Source: Litorimonas sp051251645 (GTDB taxonomy: Bacteria > Pseudomonadota > Alphaproteobacteria > Caulobacterales > Maricaulaceae). From it: 64,000 nt of DNA. Positions 58,874 to 64,000 of this stretch are shown piece after piece (position 1 is the stretch's first letter; each line of letters starts with the position of its first letter). The notes beneath the pieces are model-generated. The model was not told the origin of the DNA and did no database searches. It saw only the letters and a program-made list of their open reading frames with translations. A program made the position numbers and the translations under genes. The stretch lies in NCBI GenBank assembly GCA_051251645.1, contig JBPOEY010000002.1, positions 791,360-855,359 of the forward strand. Reading direction: 5' to 3'.

Positions 58874-59749
58874 ATGAAACGCCTGCTCATTACAGCCGCC
58901 ATCCTTCTCACCGCCTGTTCGGGGGCTTCATCTGAAGCGCCTGAAACGATTGAGGTTGAGGCCCAACCGGCTGCAACAACTGAAGCTGTCCAAGCCCCGA
59001 TGATGTTGGCCGACGCCATCGCCCATCCGCGCCGCGCCGATGATGCCGCCCGCGACCAATTCCGTAATCCGCAAGCGACGCTCGACTTCTTTGAGATCGC
59101 ACCGGGACAGACGGTCGCTGAGATTTGGCCGGGTTGGTATACGCAGATTCTCGCGCCCTATCTGTCAGATAATAACGGCACCTATGTCGCCGTGCTGTTC
59201 CCAGACGGCGTGTCGGATCGGCTTGATGGGAGGAACGCAGCGTTCAAAGAAAAATTTGGCGATGCGGAGGCTTACGGCACGCTCGGCTATGGCAGCTATT
59301 CCAAAGATACGGGCCTCTCGCTCGATGATAATTCCATGGATACGATCCTCACCTTCCGTAATGTCCATAACTGGATGGGGCAGGGCTATGCCGAAGACGC
59401 CTTCGCTGAATTCGCGCGCGCGCTGAAACCGGGCGGCATGCTCGGGATTGTCGAGCACCGCTTGCCAGAAACCCGCACGCAAGACCCCAAGGGGGCCAGC
59501 GGCTATGTGCAGGAAAGCTATATGAAGGCGCTGGCCGCAGAAGCCGGACTGGAATTTGTCGACAGTTCCGACGTCAATGCCAACCCGCTGGATACGGCGG
59601 ATCACCCCATGGGTGTTTGGACGTTGCCGCCCCGTTCACGCTTGCCCGAAGCAGGGTCCGCAGATGCGAACGGATTTGATGCTGAGCTTTACCTGAATAT
59701 CGGTGAGTCCGATCGTGCCACGCTGAAATTCCGTAAGCCTGCGGAGTAA
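58874..59749 (+). CDS. Exported methyltransferase-fold lipoprotein
   Basis: 291 residues from ATG 58874. A lipoprotein signal (MKRLLITAAILLTACSG) is followed by an acidic linker and a Rossmann-like methyltransferase fold: LDFFEIAPGQTVAEIWPGWYTQIL in place of motif I (E-x-G-x-G is weak: EIWPGWY), DTILTFRNVHNW at motif IV and ALKPGGMLGIVEHRL at motif V/VI. SAM is not known in the periplasm, so an exported enzyme of this fold is odd. Similar annotations exist in related bacteria. It may have lost SAM binding and serve as a binding or other enzymatic domain. Confidence 0.7.
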   Translation: MKRLLITAAILLTACSGASSEAPETIEVEAQPAATTEAVQAPMMLADAIAHPRRADDAARDQFRNPQATLDFFEIAPGQTVAEIWPGWYTQILAPYLSDNNGTYVAVLFPDGVSDRLDGRNAAFKEKFGDAEAYGTLGYGSYSKDTGLSLDDNSMDTILTFRNVHNWMGQGYAEDAFAEFARALKPGGMLGIVEHRLPETRTQDPKGASGYVQESYMKALAAEAGLEFVDSSDVNANPLDTADHPMGVWTLPPRSRLPEAGSADANGFDAELYLNIGESDRATLKFRKPAE

Positions 59750-59844
59750 CAGGCGCGACGCATTTTTATCGCATAGGGGGCGGACAAATTTTGGACTTGG
59801 CGAGTCCGCAGCCCGCCCCCTATAAGCCGAACAACAAAGACGCC

Positions 59845-59886
59845 CAAATATCCACGGGTCCAATATTCACGGGCCCAATATTCATA
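59845..59886. repeat. Imperfect short tandem repeat
   Basis: Three imperfect copies of a unit like AATATTCACGGGCCC in a row (AATATCCACGGGTCC, AATATTCACGGGCCC, AATATTCATAG), just before the SCP2 gene. It may be random slippage in a leader. Confidence 0.6.
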
Positions 59887-59899
59887 GATGGAGACACCC

Positions 59900-60196
59900 A
59901 TGGAAAATTCAGTCATCGCAACACGCATGAACGACGCTCTGGTAAAAGCCGGCGGCCTCGACAAATCTGTTAAGTTTGATTTTGGTGATCAAGGCTCCGT
60001 CTTTGCGCATGGCACAGAAGCCGAAGTGGATAGCGCGAAAGAGGCCGATTGCACGATCAGTGTTGATAAGGCGGACTTCATTGCGTTGGCGGAAGGTAAT
60101 CTCGACCCGATGATGGCGTTCATGTCTGGAAAGCTCAAGGTCGCTGGCGACATGAGCGTGGCCATGGGCCTCCAGAACATCTTTTCGAACATGTAG
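59900..60196 (+). CDS. SCP2 sterol-binding-domain protein
   Basis: 98 residues from ATG 59900, preceded by GGAG at six bases (another ATG 12 bases upstream is possible). The segment TISVDKADFIALAEGNLDPMMAFMSGKLKVAGDMSVAMGL is the hallmark of the SCP2 family, which binds fatty acyl or sterol-like lipids in a hydrophobic tunnel. A lone small SCP2 protein like this is usual in bacteria. Confidence 0.88.
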   Translation: MENSVIATRMNDALVKAGGLDKSVKFDFGDQGSVFAHGTEAEVDSAKEADCTISVDKADFIALAEGNLDPMMAFMSGKLKVAGDMSVAMGLQNIFSNM

Positions 60197-60241
60197 GGTT
60201 TTGCGGGCTCTCTATTGGGGCCTGCGATCACACGCATTTCG

Positions 60242-61219
60242 ATGCTCGATTTTGAAACGGCGGATCTGGTCCAGCCGAGCGGCCATGTCGTTCCGGATGG
60301 CTTAGCCTCGCGACTCTCAGTCTATTTCCTCGACCGTCCGGCCGGGGATCATGGGCACGCGCAACGATTGCGCGTCCTGTTGGCGACCCACGCCACAGAC
60401 GGTGAACCGCGCGGGACGATTTTCTTCTCGCCTGGTCGCACCGAATTCATCGAAAAATATCTCGAAGCGATTGATGACTTGACCAAGCGCGGCTTCTGGG
60501 TCGTTGTGAACGATCCGCGCGGGCAGGGTCTGTCAGGTCGAATGCTCGATGACCGCCTGAAATCCTATGTTGAAACCTTCCAAGATTATGCCGATGATCT
60601 CGGTTGGATCTGCGACACGCTGGCGCCGCATTGTCCGAAACCCTTTATCGCCATGGGCCACTCCATGGGCGGCACCATTGTGTTGCAAGCGACCCTCTCG
60701 GGCGTGCTAAGCCCGTCCGCCGTGATCTGCTCGGCGCCGATGTTGGGCTTGGTTGATATTGATAGCGGCTTGATGCGCGGCGGCATTCGCGCGCTCTCGG
60801 CCTTGGGACTCTCGCGCCACAGCCTGCCGTTTCAAAAACAACGTAGTGGTCTCCCTGTGCCGTTCGCGGATAATAAGCTGACCTCAGATAAGGACCGGTA
60901 TAAACGCTGGTCGACCTTTTTCCACGACACACCCCGCCTTCGCGTCGGCGAGCCGACATTTGGGTGGATTTCTGCGGCGCTGATTGCCATGGGTTTTATC
61001 AATCGTAACGCCGCCCAGCTCGGCATTCCCGGCCTTATGGTCGCGGCGGGCGGCGATCAAATTGTCGACCCCGCCACAGTCGAAATGTTTGCCCTAAAAT
61101 CCGGGTGCAAATTCCACGTCGTCCCCGGCGCGAAACATGAGCTTTTCTTAGAACGCGACGGCATGCGCAACGAGTTTCTAGGCGAGATTGATGCGTTCCT
61201 AGAGGAACAGGCGCTTTAA
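60242..61219 (+). CDS. Alpha/beta hydrolase (lysophospholipase-like)
   Basis: 325 residues from ATG 60242. The nucleophile elbow GHSMGG carries Ser, the Asp is likely in AAGGDQIVDP and the His in PGAKHELFLERD. FFSPGRTEFIEKYLEAIDDLTKRGFWVVVNDPRGQGLSGR matches the lysophospholipase/monoacylglycerol lipase type (Pfam Hydrolase_4). Cytoplasmic; the substrate is unknown. The SCP2 lipid-binding gene is immediately upstream. Confidence 0.87.
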   Translation: MLDFETADLVQPSGHVVPDGLASRLSVYFLDRPAGDHGHAQRLRVLLATHATDGEPRGTIFFSPGRTEFIEKYLEAIDDLTKRGFWVVVNDPRGQGLSGRMLDDRLKSYVETFQDYADDLGWICDTLAPHCPKPFIAMGHSMGGTIVLQATLSGVLSPSAVICSAPMLGLVDIDSGLMRGGIRALSALGLSRHSLPFQKQRSGLPVPFADNKLTSDKDRYKRWSTFFHDTPRLRVGEPTFGWISAALIAMGFINRNAAQLGIPGLMVAAGGDQIVDPATVEMFALKSGCKFHVVPGAKHELFLERDGMRNEFLGEIDAFLEEQAL

Positions 61220-61307
61220 TTGGACTGACTCGCCGGCTTCAAAATTACGAGACTTAACTGCCCCGCCCTCTTGGCCCCGCCGCTCGCGCTGATAGAGGCC
61301 TCGAGCG

Positions 61308-62396
61308 ATGACGTCCTCTCCCCATATCATCATTCTCGGCGCGGGCCTGATGGGTCTCTCGTCTGCGGACGCGCTGCTGCGGCGCGGGGCACGCGTGACT
61401 GTCATCGAGCGGCAGTCCGCCGTGATGCGCGGGGCGAGCTTTGCGAACTCAGGCATGATTCATCCCTCACAAGCCTGTAACTGGGCGGGGCCCGCGAATG
61501 ACCCGGCCGTCGATGCGGCGGTGCAAGAGCTGGCGTTGCGTTCGATGGTGCTGCTGCAAGAGCGGATGTCGGGGTTGGGCCTGACCGATATGTTAGCGCG
61601 CGCGCCAGGCTGCTTTCAGCTGTTTGATCGCGACGCTGACGTGGATCAGGCGTTTGCGCGCTTAAAAGCGCGCGGCATTCGTGCGGAACGTCGTGCCAAA
61701 AGCGTGACGACTTTTGATCGTCCCGCCTTATTTTATGCCGGCGATCGGTCCGGCGATGCGCACTATTATGGGCAAGCCTTGGCCCGGTCGATCATGGCGC
61801 AAGGCGGAGACGTCCATGTCGCCGCCCACACGCCCGAAATTACGCCCAAAATTACAATGGGCGAGGACGGCCGCGCGACACTTGTTGTTGGCCAAGATCA
61901 TTGGACGCCAGACGCGCTCGTTGTGGCGTGCGGTGCGCAAAGTGCGGATGTGCTGCGCGCTGTCGAGATTGACCTCCCCGTCAGTCCCGTGCGCGGTTGG
62001 GCTGCGGACTTTACGCTGCCGGATGGGATTGAGGTTCCCGACGTGCCCGTGATGGACGCGGCGTCCCGCTCTGCCCTGACGCGATTTGTGGATCGGGTGC
62101 GGCTGTCCGGGACATGGGGGGAAGACAGTGTTGAGCCGTTACTCGCGCGCTGGGCTCAGATTGCGCCAGCCCTGATGGCGGCCGTCGGTGCGCCCTTGCA
62201 AATGTGGTCCGGGTTGCGACCTGTCTCCGCGGTCGGGCGGCCTTACATTGGTCGGACGGCGGTTCCGAACCTCTGGGTCAATGCGGGTCACGGTCATATG
62301 GGCTGGACCCTCTGTGCCGGATCGGGCGCGCTGCTCGCGGATATGATCTGTGATGGGCAATCCGATTCGCGCTTTGCGGTGGCCGAAGCGCCATAG
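61308..62396 (+). CDS. FAD-dependent oxidoreductase (DadA-like)
   Basis: 362 residues. The N-terminal dinucleotide-binding motif GAGLMGLSSADALLRRGARVTVIERQ and MRGASFANSGMIHPSQA place it in the DAO family of amine-oxidising flavoenzymes, closest to D-amino-acid dehydrogenase DadA. The C-terminal WSGLRPVSAVGRPYIGR and VNAGHGHMGWTLCAGSG complete the family pattern. It likely deaminates a D-amino acid or related amine; no dadX racemase is nearby. Confidence 0.85.
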   Translation: MTSSPHIIILGAGLMGLSSADALLRRGARVTVIERQSAVMRGASFANSGMIHPSQACNWAGPANDPAVDAAVQELALRSMVLLQERMSGLGLTDMLARAPGCFQLFDRDADVDQAFARLKARGIRAERRAKSVTTFDRPALFYAGDRSGDAHYYGQALARSIMAQGGDVHVAAHTPEITPKITMGEDGRATLVVGQDHWTPDALVVACGAQSADVLRAVEIDLPVSPVRGWAADFTLPDGIEVPDVPVMDAASRSALTRFVDRVRLSGTWGEDSVEPLLARWAQIAPALMAAVGAPLQMWSGLRPVSAVGRPYIGRTAVPNLWVNAGHGHMGWTLCAGSGALLADMICDGQSDSRFAVAEAP

Positions 62397-62447
62397 CGCG
62401 GGGCGAATGAACCCTTGCGAGGGGCTGATGCTGCGTTATTGAGTAAT

Positions 62448-63749
62448 ATGACATTACGATATTTGATCCCCGCTTTGCTCCTGACAGCCTGTAGCGCGAA
62501 TAGTCCGAAAACGGTCGCGCCAGAGGAGGTGCCTGCCCCTGTTCAAGCGCCATCTTTTGATACAGCCGCGATGGACGCGTTGCTGTCCGGCGCCGTGACT
62601 GACGGCGATGTGATTGGTGTCTCCGCGCTAATTTTTGATGAGGGGAAGGTTGTCTATCAAGGGGCTTACGGGCTCGGGGACCGCGAACGCGACGTCGCTG
62701 TCACAGAAGACACAGTCTGGCGGATCTATTCGATGACGAAGCCGATCACGTCTGTTGTGATTATGGATTTGATTGAAGAGGGAAAGCTGGCCCTCACAGA
62801 TCCGGCTGAGAAATATATTCCGGCGCTTGGACAAATGCGTGTCGCCAGTGTGGGCGACGACGGTGTTCCCGTGTTTGAAGCGCAAGCGCGGCCGATGACA
62901 ATTGAGGACTTGCTGCTGCACCGCTCGGGCATGGCTTACGGCATATTTGGCGGAAACCCGATTGAAGAGGCTTATGCGGCGTCCGAAATATTTAGTTGGG
63001 AAAATACCCCAGAAGGCCGACTCGAATCGCTAGAAACCAAAGTAAATAAGCTGGGCGCTCTTCCGCTTGTCTCCCAGCCTGGCGCGGCGTGGTATTATAG
63101 TCTCTCTATTGATGTGTTAGGCCGTGTCGCGGAGGTCGTCACAGGACAGACTTTGGATGAGGTGATGGCGGAGCGTGTTTTCGAGCCACTCGGCATGACC
63201 GAGACGGGTTTTTATGTGCGTCCGGATCAAAAAGACAAATTCGTCTCCAATTATATGCTTCAGCCTGACGGGAGTTTTAGGATGATCGAAGATGGTCAGA
63301 ACAGCCCTTACCTAACTGACTATGCGTCGAATTCAGGGGGTGGCGGTCTCGTGTCTACCCTAGGCGATTATGCGCGCTTCTCAGAGATGATGCTCAATGG
63401 CGGCAGTCTTGGTGATGTGACGATTTTGGAGCCTGAAACGGTCAGCCTCATGATGCAAGATCATATGGGCGAGGGTTTCACATCTATGTTCCCATGGATC
63501 GGTGGGGATACAGGCTCAGGGTTTGGTTATGGTGGGGCTGTGGCCCTCACGGCGACTGAGGCCCAACAGTTAGAGGCGGGTCGTTATCCGGGCCAGTGGG
63601 GCTGGGGCGGCGCGGCGCGCACGAACATGTATATTGACCCGCAAAATAATGCCTATGGCGTGATCATGCTACAGTTTTTCGGCGGTGAAAGTCCAGATAT
63701 TCATAGGGAATTTCAAGCGTTGGCGTTGAAAGAAACCCGGAACGATTAG
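62448..63749 (+). CDS. Serine beta-lactamase-like (class C/EstB-type) lipoprotein
   Basis: 433 residues from ATG 62448. A lipoprotein signal (LIPALLLTACSA) is followed by a serine-hydrolase fold: SMTK holds the catalytic S-x-x-K, and YYSLSIDVLG the Tyr of the Y-x-[NS] motif. Such proteins include esterases, DD-peptidases and beta-lactamases; the sequence does not tell which. It is preceded by the DadA-like gene. After it 251 bases to the window end contain nothing I recognise. Confidence 0.85.
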   Translation: MTLRYLIPALLLTACSANSPKTVAPEEVPAPVQAPSFDTAAMDALLSGAVTDGDVIGVSALIFDEGKVVYQGAYGLGDRERDVAVTEDTVWRIYSMTKPITSVVIMDLIEEGKLALTDPAEKYIPALGQMRVASVGDDGVPVFEAQARPMTIEDLLLHRSGMAYGIFGGNPIEEAYAASEIFSWENTPEGRLESLETKVNKLGALPLVSQPGAAWYYSLSIDVLGRVAEVVTGQTLDEVMAERVFEPLGMTETGFYVRPDQKDKFVSNYMLQPDGSFRMIEDGQNSPYLTDYASNSGGGGLVSTLGDYARFSEMMLNGGSLGDVTILEPETVSLMMQDHMGEGFTSMFPWIGGDTGSGFGYGGAVALTATEAQQLEAGRYPGQWGWGGAARTNMYIDPQNNAYGVIMLQFFGGESPDIHREFQALALKETRND

Positions 63750-64000
63750 CGTTTTCGCGGCAGTTAATCCTGGTTCTTTCTGGTGACACGCAGGGTTGTC
63801 TCCCTAGCCCGGGCGCGTGCTGTAAACTGTCTGATGACTAGCCTTCCAATTCAGTAATGCTGTCTCGTATAAATGGTGAGCTGTACTCTAGTTGAGTGTC
63901 TTTTGCGGCGTGAGTATCTCATCTGATAAAGATTCATTTGGGGTGTTGCGTTGTTGGATTGGCTCCTTTAGAGGCCCGCTCGAACTGAAGACGGACGGTT

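Overview
The window is chromosomal DNA from a flagellated, aerobic, Gram-negative alphaproteobacterium, most likely of the Hyphomonadales/Maricaulales (Caulobacter-like) group. That placement rests on the FlaF/FlbT pair behind a flagellin, a CheL-type rod-binding protein followed by a FlbY/FlgN-like gene, DUF1217 and DUF1523 proteins, and an alphaproteobacterial type of L36. It is an inference from gene content; there is no rRNA in the window. I saw no tRNA, CRISPR array, prophage or complete insertion sequence.

Layout. 1-14.1 kb is a flagellar region: the 3' end of flgH, a FliL-like gene, divergent fliK-flgD, the rod-binding protein and a putative chaperone, a flagellin with a structured leader, flaF, flbT, a DUF1217 gene, fliI, and then the operon flgB-flgC-fliE-fliQ-flhA-fliR-flhB-(FliJ-like). 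14.2-22.8 kb holds a compact seven-gene minus-strand cassette of unknown function: coiled-coil protein, unknown protein, AAA+ ATPase, HEPN-domain protein, unknown 487-residue protein, small membrane protein, DUF1523 protein. Five of its six junctions overlap or lie within 15 bp. The HEPN gene is visibly richer in A+T than its neighbours. This cassette is the best candidate here for an undescribed system. 22.9-29.4 kb is mixed housekeeping (YgfZ, membrane-anchored ribbon-helix-helix protein, GNAT, Tag, KAS III, RidA, nitroreductase, CIA30). 29.4-35.6 kb is a leucine-degradation block (thioesterase, isovaleryl-CoA dehydrogenase, both methylcrotonyl-CoA carboxylase subunits), interrupted by a 0.9 kb intergenic region with a palindromic repeat element. 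35.7-41.5 kb has a DUF2959 lipoprotein, an NTF2-like gene broken by an exact 19-bp tandem duplication, an MBL-fold hydrolase, a DNA/RNA non-specific nuclease and katG.

41.9-46.4 kb is a phage-shock (psp) locus: a PspF-like regulator that lacks the GAFTGA loop and the Walker B glutamate, divergent from two tiny genes, pspA, pspB, pspC, a small exported protein and a GIN/toastrack-type beta-repeat protein. 46.4-64 kb carries mnmC, a lytic transglycosylase, rpmJ, a TPR protein, a polysaccharide deacetylase, an unusual kinase-like/homoserine dehydrogenase fusion without ACT domains, a small zinc-binding protein, a flippase-like membrane protein, a thioesterase, an SDR/HCCA isomerase/PanE-like operon, Hsp20, an exported methyltransferase-fold lipoprotein, an SCP2 protein, an alpha/beta hydrolase, a FAD amino-acid oxidase-like protein and a serine beta-lactamase-like lipoprotein. 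The last 250 bases hold nothing I recognise.

Non-coding items include several strong hairpin terminators (two of them in places that suggest unannotated small RNAs), a 16-bp perfect palindrome upstream of the flagellin, nested hairpins between pspA and pspB, and a short dyad that recurs at the 3' ends of three minus-strand genes. Where an open frame began with a rare start and a better ATG with a ribosome binding site or signal peptide lay inside it, I moved the start and say so.
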